64,000 nt of DNA from Hansfordia pulvinata (GCA_006538405.1 BJKQ01000007.1:2418001-2482000); one strand, 5' to 3'. Counted from the first letter of the stretch, positions 31,195 through 44,229 are shown. Program-made: numbers and translations. Notes: generated from the letters alone by a model not told the origin.

Positions 31195-33695
31195 TGCGCT
31201 GTCCCAGTCGTGCCTTTGCTGATCGATCTTGTGCTGGGGAAATCGAAGGGGCGCAAAGATAACAAATCTCACGGGGCCCGTGGTGTTGCGATCTTTGCGG
31301 TTGAATTTTCCCCCAACGGTGGCGTGCCTGTGCTTATATGTAAAGAGGCCCTCCGCGTGGCATCTTTTTCTTCCCCTTTACCAAGCAGGACGGTACCCGA
31401 AGCACCAACGACCAGAGGTGATTCTCGCCGTGAGCATCCGGGCCTGGGGCAACGAGAAGGGCGATTCACGCCGCGGGTTGCCCCCCGAGCGTCGCCCGGG
31501 GCCGGCCGCCGGGAGCTGGTGCGTCACTTGCGAAGGTGCGGGGCCCCGCCGGCTCGGAAATCGAGGCCCGCCCGCCGGGATTCGAAGCCCGTACCGGCCG
31601 GCGTCCTCGTGCGTACATATCGGTGGGAATGGGATGGTACGAGTAGGTATGCACGGCACGGGCGTGGATGGGTCTGGGTATTCGTTTTAATAAGTGCATG
31701 GCTTTACCTACCTCAGTACTTGAGACCTCTTTCTCTCTCGCTCTCGTCGCATCTGCTTCTAATTTTGAAGGATTGATTCGTCGCGTACCCCGATGCGACC
31801 GACCGCTGGGTGCTGATTGCAGTAAAGACCATCGGGGGGCCATCTACCGACGCTGCCAGAGTCGGGCAGATCTACGAGTATATGTGTTGAGCGCAATGTG
31901 CCGTTGGACCTACTCGTAAATATCCGACCAGGGGCGATGGAATGAGACAGAGACATATGTCTGTCTGATGGAGAATATCAACTAGTGGCTGCCTCACTTG
32001 TTGTAGAGAGCAAGTAAGGGACATATCCAGATTGAATGGGACATGGCTGGCTGTATGGAATGCTGGCTGCTCGCTGAGATCTCTTCAATTCAGAGGAGTT
32101 GATGCATTAATGGGTGTTTGGTGTTCGTGATGAAAGTCAAATCTACATCAATTACACCCATGTGGAAGAACTCGCCCAGTGCCTTCATGATTGGCGAGAT
32201 CTATGGGTAAATGTACGAGAGGAGTGAATTAAACGGAGTGATGGGGTTATCGGATTAGAGATGGCACTTTTCGGGGTTAGCGGGGACCAGCCTCGTGGCC
32301 AGCCACTGCAGTGCCGGCGGCATCGACGCCCAATGGTGAACTTCAAAATCCGATCGCAGCGTTTATAGCGGCGTCTTGTGCGATGCAACGCGGGGCCGGG
32401 AGCGCAGCATCGAGCTTTGCGTGGCGGGCGGCCGGATGCAGGGGAGGAAAACACCACAAGCTTACTCGTACCTTGGGAGAAGGGCACGTCCAAGAAGGCG
32501 TCCGGTTTGAGTCACTGGGCACGGAAGGGGGGTGTGGAGCCAACCCGGCCGAGGCCCGGGGGTATAAAAGGGACCTCCGGGCCGCTCTGTGGGCGTCGGG
32601 CACAGGAAAAAGTCTACGTTTTCCTCTTTCTTCCGGCGCCTCGGTCCAGCCGCGAAGGACATTGCTCAACCTGGCCCGGCGACGGCTGCACAACCGACAG
32701 AGCTGAATCCCGAGTCCCCTGCCAGCCTTGTTGGCCCGAGCGCCTCCAGGCGGACGCCCATTTGAGTGTTTGCGCGGAGCCCCGCCTGCTCGCCCCGGGG
32801 TACGAGCCAGTACGAGCCTCTCACGCCTGATGAACTTCCACCCACATTCGGCTTTACGGAGTACACCTTGTCGTGCCTTTTTCTCTCATCTCGTCATCCC
32901 GACGGCTCCACTTTACCAGCCACCTCTAGGTACTGATAAGATCAAGTAGCCTCTACTTGTCTGTCAGCGCCTCTCTACGCCTCAGGCATCTCCAAACAGC
33001 GTACCGGTGACTTACAGGCGCCCCACACGTGCATAACATCGCGGCACAACACGCAAACGCTCTAGAACCGCGGGCGCCAGGCGTCGCTTTCGCGATTTGG
33101 CGCGGGCCGCCCCACCGCCTGTTGACGCGCTGCGCGGCACCGACGTGCTTATGCCACTGTGCACCTGCATCCATCTATCGTCAGTCCTGTCGCCAGGTAC
33201 TTTCCGCCCTTCGCCCTGTCCTCCCCTGTACCTCCGAGCCCGCCCATTCCCGCACCGGCCCGTCCGTACCTCGACCTCTTCACCTTTCTTCTTCCACATC
33301 CCGCTCTGCAACGACGACACCCTCTGCCCTCCTCAGAGCTTCTCTAACACGAGAATTCGCTGCTCGTCACTCATCTATTCGATCCGGCTACCACTCGTCG
33401 TGGCTTTGCGACGCCGCTGCCATTCTGCCTTGCCCCCGGACCCGGATCATCTCTTCATCTCCCGAACCCTCCTCATCTTACTGAACCACCTAACCCGGCA
33501 ACCGCCCTCTCTACTCCGACCGCCTCTTCTCCCGCCCGCCTAAGTATGAATCGTCTCGACTACTGCTCTCGTCACAAGCTGTAGCTCGACCTCAACCTCG
33601 GCCTGTGCCTGTAGCCTGCAGGTCTTCTTGGCCAGGCCCTCGTGCCACTGCCCGCCACTCTCCCTCCATTCCCTCTCTCCCCTGCCGCTCTCCCA
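31195..33695. promoter_or_regulatory. Spacer and long leader upstream of the GATA factor gene
   Basis: About 2.5 kb between the divergent pseudogene and the GATA factor gene. The words TACGAGTA (31638, 31873) and TACTCGTA (31911, 32463) recur. From about 33180 to 33690 the plus strand is strongly pyrimidine-rich, the sign of a transcribed leader. Small open frames in this leader could be upstream ORFs, but none has protein-like composition. Confidence 0.5.
32573..32580 (+). promoter_or_regulatory. TATA box candidate upstream of the GATA factor gene
   Basis: TATAAAAG sits in an otherwise GC-rich stretch about 1.1 kb before the start codon at 33696. If used, it would give a leader of about one kilobase. 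Confidence 0.4.
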
Positions 33696-36600
33696 ATGGC
33701 TACTCCCAGCCAAGGCCCGCCCCCGGCCTGTCCTGCTGGCGGCGTCGACGAGATGGGTGTTCAGATTAAGTCTATGGGACGTAAGTGCTTCGCCAGAGCC
33801 TGTCATTGCCTCGGGGCCCTCTCCAACTAACCGCCATCTACCTCCAGTCAAGGTTCACTACACGTTCGACCACGCTGGCCAGGAAAAGTGCCTCGCCCGC
33901 TGGCCTCAGACCCTCCATGTCCAGACCATCCCTCTCGACGACCGGACCTCGATTGGCGTCGTTGACCTCCGAACCTGCCTGCAATGCGTCTCCAACTGCA
34001 GCCCCGAGCTCGTTTCCGAACCCGATAAGGACTACACCGTCTACGCCTTCGACTACTCCGAGCCCGACACTCCGCTGGTCGGCCAGGGCATGCTTTCATG
34101 GGGTCTGGGGCCTTCCGATCCGACCCAGCCTCAGATGGTCACGGGCCGTGTTTCCCGCAACATGCTGGCCATCTTTGGGAACGGCGTCAAGGAGACTCTC
34201 GAGGTCCGCCTGAAATTGACGGCTGTAGCCAAGCCCTCTCGCAACCAGGCTGCCCCAGCGCCGGCACCAACTCCAATCCCTGCTCCGACTCCGCAGGCCC
34301 TCACGCCCACGCAAGCACCCGGCCAGGTTTACACCCAGCCACACGCGCCCCAGCCCATCCCCGCGCCAGAGCCTTCCTACCAGTCTTTGAGACCGGCGAC
34401 CACCACCCCATCCGAGGCGTCCGAATGGAACTCCTTCATCCAGTCGAATCCCAACTTTGGTCATCCCACCAATGGGTCCACCGCCAGCTCTCCGGCCCTG
34501 GCGCCCGCAAGGCCCTTCAACTCTTCGTATGAGTCCCGAAGCGACCTGACGAACATGTACCAGGGGCAGCAGCCGGCCATGTCCAGCCGACCCGCATCTG
34601 CCGACCCCAGTGCCGCCCCTAAGAGAATATCTGGTGCCCCGCCACCTTTGCTGCCGGCCCCTGAGAAGCCCAGCGCTTCGGCTGAGGGCAGCCCCATAAT
34701 CGGTCCCGTGACCCACGAGACCAAGCTGCCGTCTCGGCCATCTAGCAGGTCGTCGAAGCGCAAGCCCACGGGTCGCCCAAGGGGCCGCCCCCCAAAGCGC
34801 TCCCAGCAGGCCGATGGCAGCACCTCGGGCTACGAAGACGGCACGGATGTCGAGGAACCTGCGTCCAAAAAGCGAATCACGACTACAAAAGTGGAACGGA
34901 GCAACACCGCCACGTTTGGGTCCGCACCCGATTCTCTGCGCGTGGCTGCCAGCACAGCTGGCTCCCTGCGCAACTTCCGGCCTATTGGGGCTCAAGTGGA
35001 AGCATCAGCGGGCAGCCACTTGCAGGAAATCCCTCGAGCTCCAACTCCCGTCCCTGGAGGCCGCTTACCGAACCACAGCCAGCAGCGAGCGGCGCCCAGC
35101 CTCTTGCGGCGTGAGTCGTCTAACGCGCAAGGGCCCGACAGCTCCTTTACGTCCTCATACATGGAACCCAACCGTTCCATGTCGCACAATGCCGATGCTC
35201 GATCCACAATGGATTCCGTGGCACCTTCGCCAGCCCAGACCTACAGCGACGGGCCGAGCCCAACGGACATTACGTCTTCGCCCCCGGTTCCCCGGTCTGT
35301 TCGTTACGATGTCCAGTCGAGCCCTCCGCCGTCGAGCCCGATCCTACCTCCCATGCCTCGACCGACCAAGCAGCCTGATTCCGGCTACATGAGCGGTGGA
35401 CTCGACAGCCAGCACGGCAACGAGGAGGCGGGGAAAAAGCAGGCTTCGGCCGCCTCGAACGCTGCAGGGTCTGCCAAACCCAAGCCCAAACCCAAGCCAC
35501 GCAAGAGTCGGGCCAAGAAGCAGCCGGCAACGTCGCCAAATGCAACTGATGCAGCCCAGTCTGGCCAGGCCACCCAGGCGCAGGCCCACCAGGCGGAACA
35601 ACAGAATCTTGTGATTCACACCGAGACTCCTGGACCTCCCGAGTTATTACCGCAAACCTCCATCTACAACCCTCCTAACGGGCAATCCCGCAAGGCCCAA
35701 AAGCATTCACACAACCCAATCGAGCCGCCTTCGTACCCTGCCACACAGTCCATGGTGCCCCCGCCTCACGACTCTCACTTCGGTAGTGCTCAGCAACCAA
35801 GCGGGCCGCCGCCGTCTTGGAGCCAGCCCCCTCAGTACATGTCACAACCAGAGCTTGGCGCCGCTAACCCAGGCCCCTCTGAAGCATCCCCGGCCAACGA
35901 AGAATCGGCTAAGCCCCCGTCACCGAGCGAAGGGACTAAAACGGCATCGCCAGGCGATTTGGCAATGGACATGACAGCAGAAAGAGCAGGTACGGACCGC
36001 GGCTCAGTCATGTCACCGGAAGAGGGCGATGCTCGTGTCCACTTGGAGCCTGGACTGCAAGGCCCTGGCCATGAGTTCAGCGACGATCACCAGCAATACC
36101 TGGATTCCCTGGGGTTGGGTGATCACACATTCACTCCCGCCGAGGATGCTTGGACTCCCAACGATGTACGAGCGGCTTCGGCCGAGAACGCGCCAGCTCA
36201 AACGCCAAGTCAAATGGACCCTCCGCCTTCTCGTGCCCGCACGCAGGAGATATCAGCAGAGCCGGAGTTGCCCTCGATACCAGCCAGCGATCCTGTTCTC
36301 CCTCAGCTCACGCTCCCAATGCCCCGGCCCGAACCATCCTCCCACCCTCAGACCGATGCGCCAGTGCCTTCGGAAAACACCAGGCAGAACAAGAATGCGG
36401 TGAAGAAGTTGGCCATCACGCAGAAACTTGAGGAGGCGATTGCCGCGGGTCTCGTGCCCATCTTCTGCAAGAACTGCGGTGCCGTCCGCACACCTACCTG
36501 GCGAAAGATCTGGAAACAGGAGCACAAGGGTGTCCCGGCCTATCACGAGTACTCCGAGAAGCCAGGCTGCGTTACCGCCATCACCATCCTTGAGAAGGAC

Positions 36601-37919
36601 GAGGACGGGAAGCCTACCTCGTATGAAGTGACGAAGAAGGCTTTGGGCCCGAACGAGAACAAGTCAGACTGGACCGAGGTCATCCTTTGTAACCGTAAGT
36701 ATTTCCTACAACGGCGCTTATGATACGTACTGACCTGTCACCAGCTTGCGGCATCTGGTTCTCCAAATGGAAAAGCCACCGGCCCGCAGAGAAGTGGGAA
36801 AACGACGAGAAGCGGCTTGGACAGGTGCGGAAGAAGCGCGCGGGCGGTCCAGCCGCCTCGCGATCCAAGAAGGCCCGCACCAAGAACGACGCACAGCCGA
36901 ACCTCACTTCCGAAGCGGGCCCCCTCACCGATCCTATTGGCCCATCTGAGGCTGGGAAGTCTCCGGAAGACTCACTGCCTGACCCCTTTGTCACTCAAAG
37001 TCAACAAGAGTCTGCGGCCAGCGAGAAGACCACGGCCAAAGGGAAGGGCCCGCAAAGCAGAGCCGGCCCCGGGTCTGCCCAGTCGGGGGGCTCTGGCCGC
37101 TCGGGTGACAGTGGAGACGCGCGGACGCCGACAGGCCAGGGCGATGAGATGGGATCCACGCGACGGTTGCTGTTTCCGTCCCCAAGAAAGGACGGCGAGG
37201 CCAAGATCCTCGGAGAAGTGGCCGTCAATATCGTCCAAACCTCTCCAGAAATTGGACTGAACAAGGACGTCGACTCGGAGGGTAAGGAAAACTCCGGCTC
37301 TTCGCTTCAAGATGATCTTGCCGACTTGTTTGGTACACCTCCTGCACGACCTTCGACGCCTCCCCCCAAGTCAGCGAATGCGGGACCGGGACCTTTCAAG
37401 ACCCCTACGCGACCTACGCCCAGTCATCGTATTATGACCAGGAGTCTGACGAAGTCGAAGCGTTCAACAAAATCTATCCGATCACCGGGCGATAATCTTG
37501 CGGTGGAACGCACACCGACCAGGACCCCGCGCTCCCGCCGCCGCTCGCCTCGCAACAACGAGCAGCCGCCCGAACTTCACGACGATTTCTTCATGACCCC
37601 ATTCACCAAGTCTCTGCAGACCTTGCTGTCTGAGGCCGATTCTTTTGTGCAACAGCCGCCAACCCCCAACCGCAACAACGGAGAGTTCCACCTGGACCTG
37701 AGCACCCTGACGGACGACATGTCTATGCACGATGGTGGTTTCGACTTCGGCAATCTGCTGAGCACTGATAACATCATGCCCAGCTCGCCGCCGGTGCCGA
37801 GAATCGGGGGAGGACGTGGCGTCTCATTTGCCGCCAGTCTGACTTATGACCATCCCGCCCATGCCTGGCCGCACTTTTACTCTTCTGCGGACAACGGCGC
37901 TGGAGGCCAACGTCAGTGA
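33696..37919 (+). CDS. Ams2/Spt21-like GATA-type zinc-finger regulator
   Basis: Exons 33696-33780, 33848-36694 and 36745-37919, with donors GTAAGT and acceptors CCAG, give 1368 residues. The N-terminal 160 residues (MGLKVHYTFDHAGQEKCLAR, then DDRTSIGVVDLRTCLQC, then MLSWGLGP and MVTGRVSRNMLAIFG) are the Spt21/Ams2 homology region. In S. pombe Ams2 and budding yeast Spt21 this family controls histone gene transcription, and Ams2 affects centromeric histone loading. The middle (about 180-880) is a disordered Pro/Ser/Gln-rich region with an AT-hook-like RPRGRPPKR near residue 370. The zinc finger has CKNC at about 902-905 and CNPC at about 976-979. The spacer is about 70 residues instead of the classical 17-18, and the last intron cuts just before the second pair. 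A basic KKRAGG region follows the finger. The start has AATGG context and leads directly into the conserved domain after the first intron. Confidence 0.9.
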
Positions 37920-39402
37920 TTCATGTTCAGCATCAGGCGAGTAGCGACAGCTGCCTCTCTTTGCCGCGTTTCGAGCCTTGGTGTTCTCTGATGGGGCATG
38001 GGGGTCCCCTCTGACTGCTGTGTTGTTTTGGTCGTTTTGAGCGAGTGGCGTCCCGGATTTGCAAAAGACAACCTTACGGCTTATACGTTATTTTCTTGTC
38101 TATTTTCTCCAACCCCTTTGGTTGTCGGTATGGAGCCGCAGGGCTTCCCAGTCCCGAGGCTGGTCGAATCGAATTCTGGACATGGTTCTGGATCACAACT
38201 GTGACTTTGACCACAATTGTGAGTTGAGGCCAATGGCCAGACTCCTCTACGAAGCGATGATGGAGCGGGTGCAGCACCACAAGCTCGTTTTTCGTTTAGC
38301 CAATACAAAAAGAATTCCAACTAGAAAATGCATGAATCCTGTCCCGTTTGAACTTGTGAAATATATAGATACCTAGCCTGCGGTGCTGCGATGCAAGTAG
38401 AGGGGGCGGTCGTCGAGTCAACTCGATCCATACAGGTCAGGGCTTAGGCTGTGTGAGGCTACATGCGGGACTCACGAGCTGGACGGGGGGTTACGGATGG
38501 GGGACAGTATCACGGGTTCAGGTCTGGTATGAGACATCAAGTAAAGTCATTGCAGGGGTTGTGTCTAGCCTAAGCTAATCTATGAAAATCATCGCTTCGC
38601 GCAACGGCCTCTGTGCCACTCGTGGGCAGGGAGAGAGGGATGAGCTGGAAAAGCATCGCCGTGTCTGGGGAACCGGGACCGTCTATCCGCTTGGGCAATG
38701 GGAGCGGTCTATCCGTGGTGGTTGCAAAAGGTGAGAAATCGAAAGGAAAGACCCGAAAAGATCGATCTTTGTGAGAGTGACCATTGAGGAATGAAAGAAG
38801 AAAAAGGAAATTCCAAAAGCAACAGAAATCCAGTCCATCGGTCGAGCGCTCAGATCTGCTCACGTCATCTCGCCCTGCCTTGTGCCAAGTTGCCTCGTCG
38901 CGTCGTGGCCCGCTCAGATTGCGGTCCGCCATGAGAGTGTGAGCGAATATGTTGTGCCGAGTGTCTTTTGAAGAAACCCTGGAGCTCTTCGCTGTTCTCT
39001 TCCGTTCGTCTCTTCGAGCTCTTATGATTGGATCGTTTCCGAGTTGCGTGAACGTCGGGTGCTATGGGGTAGCGCGGTGTGTGCACAGGGCTCGCCTGAA
39101 ACCCTTGCCTGGTGCTGTGATCCAGATGGGCTAAAGTGGTTTAGATTGCGGTGGAGCGAAGATGCAGAGATGTTGTTGTGTCACACCTTGAGTGTGTGAC
39201 GCGGTGTGGGGAAGCGAGGGCTTGGGAGCAAGTCGATGATAAAGGTGTCTGCTCTCTAAATTTTTTCGTTTGGTAATCTGTAATAGGTATCGAGTCTTTC
39301 AAGTTGAGCAGCTGGATGCTAATTAGCCACCCGGCCGACGTACTCGTCGTCACAGTGTGAGGTAAGCTGGGTTGGCCTGGAAAACGCCTGCAATGGAGAA
39401 GC
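37920..39402. other. Convergent spacer
   Basis: About 1.5 kb between the GATA factor gene and the 2EXR gene, which converge. Frames are short and there is no motif. Nothing beyond the probable 3' untranslated regions is seen. Confidence 0.55.
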
Positions 39403-40626
39403 TCATTCCTTCTTGTGCAACTTGACTGTGAAGACGGCATGCTCGCGAATGCGTGGGAAGATGAAATGCACCGTCAGCTGCCGCTCGGGAGCGGAGTCGG
39501 CGTCGTTGCCCGGGTGTTGCAGGAGCGCGTCTCGGAATCGAGCAGCTGCAATGGCGCACCTGCCCGGCATGTCTGCGATGCCATGGTCTCCAAGGTGTGG
39601 CTCCAAGGCAGATGTCCAGTCATCCACCTCGTGAATGGGGCCCTCGGGGACTGATCCACGGTCTATCAAGTCGCTCAAGTAGTCGCGCACCCCCTCCCGC
39701 TGCAGGTACGAATGGCGTCCGGTACCATCGAGGCAAAAGTTGAAAATGAAGACCGTCCGAATTTCAAGGAGATGAGAGAGCAGCACCTCGCCGTATGGTT
39801 CCAAACCTCTGCCTGTGGAATACCAGGCGCATGTATCCGGGATGACGGCGTGTTGGATGATCGGATACATCTCCAGAACCCTGGATCCCGTGGGGGGCCT
39901 CTTCCATCTCAACCGTCGGTGGTAAGAACCTTCTAGAGGATTAGGGACAGCAACAATACTGGCGTGGGGGTTGATCCAGTAGCCGGTGGACTTGTCCCAG
40001 CTGTTCTCATCCCACGGGCCGTGCGTCCTGCAACGTTTGCGCAAAACTTTGACGTAGAGCCGTTCCATGGTACTCCGGGCCTCACGACATGAGAGCCCTA
40101 CCTCGTGTGGTGATATCTTAGGGCCTTGAAGCTTCAGAGCGGCCTTTCCGGGATAAAGAAAGCTACTAAAGCCCCGCCACACTGAGACTTCCGAAAGAGC
40201 TAGTTCCCAGATCATCAGGCGTATCTCCGTAGGCAGAGAGGCAAAGCGGGTGAACCGACATGCTCGGTGCAAGGCCTTGGCCGCCTTCTCCAGGTCTAGC
40301 GAGCAGCTGGCGAGCCTCTCGCGATCGGCTTCGAGCTGTTCAAGAAGCTGATTCGCCTCGACTGCTTCCGCATTCGCAGCCCACACCTTCTTCTCGACCT
40401 TGGCCCGCGTGCTTCTCACCTGAAGGTCGAAGTATCTGAGGTCATCAATCTTTCTCTGGAAGAGAGCCGCGTCGGCGGGGTCGATGGCCGCAGCAGCTAG
40501 CCTCCGTCTAGTTTCGACGCCTGCTTGGAGCTTTGCCCTGGAGTCGTTCATTGCTTCCCGAGCACGCCGCAAGTCACTTTTTAGCGACCACGAAACATTT
40601 TGTACCTGAAAGTTTGTATCCTCCAT
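39403..40626 (-). CDS. 2EXR-domain protein, function unknown
   Basis: A single exon of 407 residues. Residues about 15-118 are highly charged and likely form a coiled coil (SDLRRAREAMNDSRAKLQ, then LEQLEADRERLASCSLDLEK). From residue 127 the segment FASLPTEIRLMIWELAL is the F-box-like start of the 2EXR domain found in large families in filamentous fungi. The domain continues with a short conserved SCREARSTME helix. The C-terminal part has no known fold. No function is established for such proteins. The coiled coil before 2EXR differs from the usual layout, where 2EXR is at the N-terminus. The start codon ATGG at 40626 is the first Met of the frame. No signal peptide is seen. Confidence 0.8.
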   Translation of the reverse strand: MEDTNFQVQNVSWSLKSDLRRAREAMNDSRAKLQAGVETRRRLAAAAIDPADAALFQRKIDDLRYFDLQVRSTRAKVEKKVWAANAEAVEANQLLEQLEADRERLASCSLDLEKAAKALHRACRFTRFASLPTEIRLMIWELALSEVSVWRGFSSFLYPGKAALKLQGPKISPHEVGLSCREARSTMERLYVKVLRKRCRTHGPWDENSWDKSTGYWINPHASIVAVPNPLEGSYHRRLRWKRPPTGSRVLEMYPIIQHAVIPDTCAWYSTGRGLEPYGEVLLSHLLEIRTVFIFNFCLDGTGRHSYLQREGVRDYLSDLIDRGSVPEGPIHEVDDWTSALEPHLGDHGIADMPGRCAIAAARFRDALLQHPGNDADSAPERQLTVHFIFPRIREHAVFTVKLHKKE

Positions 40627-42690
40627 GGTCGTGTTGTAATAGGATGATGATACTCCGAGCTGGACAGGGGGTGGGTATCATGTGAGCCGAATGCCTCGAG
40701 TTGTTGAGACAGTGAGACAGGCGGATACGTGGGTGTGTGGACCTGATGAAGCCTGCGTGAACTGAGAGCAGAAGTTGGGATCCCCAGTTTGGCCGGTCGC
40801 TTGGTCCATCAACTGGTATTGGGAGAAGAAGAAGTGATGTGTGCTTGAGATGCGGTTCAAAGAAACGTGGATTAGCAAATCGCGAGCGGCGCCCGGAGCT
40901 GGCCGTCAAGAACCCGAAGCCGCCGTTTGCTATCACCGCGCAAACACCTGTATGGCGCGCGGGCAGAAGACGCGGAAGGCTGGGTGCCTTGTGCAAGGTA
41001 TCGACAGTCGCTCAGTGGGGCTACACGGTCCGAAGCAGACAATGCAGGAGGTTCCAGGGTAGTGCAGCAGATCGTTCCTGCCGACAGTCAGATGAATAGC
41101 ACTGACGGGGAATAAAAGTAAACAGCACCGTCGGCTCAGGCCACTACCCAGACAACCCCTTTTGATACGGCATCCTTTCAACTGTTTGCTTCAACTCACT
41201 TCTTTGCCTGCTATCTGCTGGCCTTGTCAATCCTGAGGCGTCCAGGATTGACTACTCAACTCTGAAAGAATCAGGATATCATTTTGCCGCGCCAGTGCCT
41301 CACTCAATGACAGTCCAACTCCAATCGCCCGCTACCCCCTTAGGCCAACCCCCATACACTACATTGTGTTGTTTACAAGTAATCACCTTTACCTACTCAA
41401 CTGTACTGTCCAAATAGCCCAAGCAAATCAGGACACTCAAGCCCTGGACCACTACCAGTCCCTTGAGTTCCCACCACAGACTCAGCAGTCAACTCCCTCC
41501 CTCCCTCTCCTAGCGTAGCGTCCAGTTCCACTGTTTCTCCTCTGAAAGAACCGACCGCCCCCGGCACACAAGACAACCCCAGCCAGCCCCGTCAGAGCCC
41601 CGAAACCCGAGCGCGCCCAACTGTCTTCACACAGCATCAAGACTCCTTTCCCCCTCCCGCAGAGCGATTCCCGGACAGCGGCCAGAAAACGAGACCGCGC
41701 CTCTCGGACAACCAGCACGTACAACACGTACATGCTTCGCCCGCCCGAGGCTTTCCCGGCCCCCCAGTAGAAGCCCCCAAGGCCCTATATGCCATCGTTC
41801 GTGATTCCCTCGTGCGTGCCGGAATCCCACCCAGGGCTACTGCTCCGAGGCCGAGTGGTGCAGGCCCGCATGCGGGGTCTCTACACGCACGTCTGTCGTC
41901 GAGCACACACAGTGTATGCTTCGCGGCGAGTCAAATACATTGACGCTGGGGCAACTGGGGGGTGGGGCCAAAGCGATAGGCGTGTGTCGTCACGGAGGTA
42001 GAATCAATGCAGCCGGTGCCTAAATCACACTACCTCTCGAGCGAAAGAGACACCGCAGCCTGCCCATGGACAGTCATGCGCAAACAAGCATATCTTCACG
42101 AATACCGCACACAGGAAGCAGCCTTTGAAGCGATGCGTGCCTTGATGGTTTCTAATCTTATATTGGCTGGCTGCGCAGAACTTGTTGCGTAATAGTGCGA
42201 GTCTGTCTTTTCAGCATGGATTAGCCAGCGCTTGCAGCCACCCCGACGGTCAGTGCTGGCGGCTGGTAAAGCTTGATTCCGTTGCCTGCATACCACGCCC
42301 AGTTGCATTCGCCCGAAACCTTACCACGGGCCTGCTCCGTGGGGACCAAACCCGTCATGGTGGACATCGCCTTGCCAAACCCCAACCAGCTAGCGAGCCG
42401 AGCAGGGGAGCCACCGATAGGCCAGGGCAAGACGAACAAGTGACCGTCAAACTTTTGACCCCTTGCTTCGAACACGGCGGGAGGCGTTCTTTGACAGATC
42501 CCCAGAGCGAACCAGCGAGGCCCTGAGATGGCCCAATGAACAATGGGTAGAGGGCAGAGACGAAATCCGGGGCTTTAATCGAGATCCTTGTGTTGCATGA
42601 ACACGACGCCACGCCATGATACCCGTCGATTACAAGCCCATTATCATGCTTGGTCCCGGAGGAGCGGGTGCATGCAAGTCCTCGTGATCA
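40627..42690. other. Gene-free spacer
   Basis: About 2.1 kb with no supported gene, between the 2EXR start and the 3' end of RPA3. The part from 41.2 to 41.5 kb is less GC-rich and the rest is GC-rich. No notable repeats were seen. Confidence 0.55.
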
Positions 42691-43626
42691 TTAGTGCATG
42701 CCCGCGCTAGCGCCACCGTACACAAAGAGATCCTGGTATTGATGGGTGACGTCGACCACGTATTGGCTGATGTTGTAGTCTGGGGTTGGGTGTCAGTAAC
42801 GCCGGCAACGAGACCGATGAAGTCTAAATGAAACGTTGGGGAAAGGGCTCCAGCTCGAGCGTGTGGGGGTTCCATAAGCAGCAAGCCGGCCGCTGGAAGT
42901 GGGAGGGGGGTTTCTCGGCGGATCAACGACAGCCACAGAATGAGGGGGAGTAGGGATGGAGGCTGGTAGCGGATGCGCCAGGCGTAGTAAGGGCCGGTAG
43001 ACCAAGGGGCTTGAGTTCAGGCTGAGGGGGCGGGGTGACGAGCTAGCAAGGAAGGGCCAAATTGGAAGGCAGACGAGAGATCACCCAACATACAGGGGGA
43101 GAAGGAGGGGAGAAACGTACCGACGTTGTTGCCCAGGTCCATCGAAGTCAGGACCTTCAAGGTGAGATCGGGGTTCACCTTGCCGATGACCTGGGCACCA
43201 TTGCCGGGGGTCAGATGCACGTCCTGGCAGTGGGGCGCAAAGCCGCCGGTCAAGTCAGCCTCGCGATCTACTAGTCGGAAAGAAAATGGCGGGAGTGGCT
43301 AATGGTCAAGGCGTGGAGGGGACGGATGCCGGAAGTCGTCCGCCGGGCGGAGGACACTCGGGTATGTGAAATTTGAGCACAGAGCGATTGATAATCAAGA
43401 GGAGGAGGGGCAGGTAGGAGATGTGCATCAGAGCGGGGAGCTAAGGCTCCGGCTTTGCTCGGAACTCGCATCTTACCCGGTTCAGGAGGGCGGTGATCTG
43501 GCCTTCGGCCTCGATAACGGCCGTGTCTCCGCGGAGCTGGACGACCTTGCCCACTACCAGGACATTCCGCCCGACATGGGAGTCCAGGAAGCGCGCCGAT
43601 ATGCGAGGGGTGGACACGGATTCCAT
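42691..43626 (-). CDS. RFA3: Replication protein A small (14 kDa) subunit, RPA3
   Basis: RPA3 is the structural small subunit of the single-strand DNA-binding trimer used in replication, repair and recombination. Proposed exons are 43477-43626, 43121-43259 and 42691-42779, giving about 125 residues. The OB fold is visible: ESVSTPRISARFLDSHVGRN, VLVVGKVVQLRGD, AVIEAEGQITALLNR, then AQVIGKVNPDLTLKVLTSMD and a C-terminal helix VVDVTHQYQDLFVYGG that would join the trimer bundle. The second intron is clean (donor GTACGT, acceptor CCCAG). The first has a good donor (GTAAGA), but the only in-phase acceptor I find is a weak GAG at 43260. A TAG at 43268-43270 would need one extra base. I chose the Met at 43626 over an upstream in-frame Met at 43701, because the family starts close to the S-T-P-R-I motif. 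Confidence 0.82.
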
Positions 43627-44229
43627 GATGAGGTGGGTGTCTCTTGGCTGGTCGGGGTGGGTGACGACGACGGTGACGAGGCTGGCGATGGCGGTGTTCA
43701 AGCAGGAGCTTGTCTTGCTTATTTGGTGGCTGTGTCTGCACGGCAGTGAATTGGGTTTGTGCGCGTGCGTCAGGCGATGCAGCTGCCGAGCGTGGGGATG
43801 AATCGCGGGTTTTCAGAGCAGAGTCAGGGTGAGGTGAGGCTGTGGTAGGTTGGTGTCCCAAGGCAAGGTTGGTGGAGGCTCGAGGGGTACGTTTGATGCG
43901 GGCAGGCGGAGTGGTGGGATGGACACATGCGGTGGGGAAGGGTCGACGCGTTCCTGCCGTCGCCAGGTCACGAAGTCACGTGACTGGCCAATTCGCCTCA
44001 TTCGCACCTTCCTGCGGGGCACAGAGTGGTCGCGTCTCCGTGATAGGCATGAGGCAGGCATGACAGCCAGCAACGATCACGCATGGAGGGCAGGCGGACC
44101 GCGCTCTTGCCTTTACGAGCAGCGAGAGGTCGTACAGATAGGTGGAGGATGGAATGGAACAAGGCAGTTGCCCTTTCGGTGTCAGATTCTGTTTCGGTGT
44201 CGCCTTCCGATTGCACGGTTATTCAGAAG

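Noticed and set aside
31560..31600. tRNA-like B-box (TTCGAATC on the minus strand)
   Set aside because: The closing pair of the T-loop would be C-C, and no matching A-box or acceptor stem is found at the right distance.
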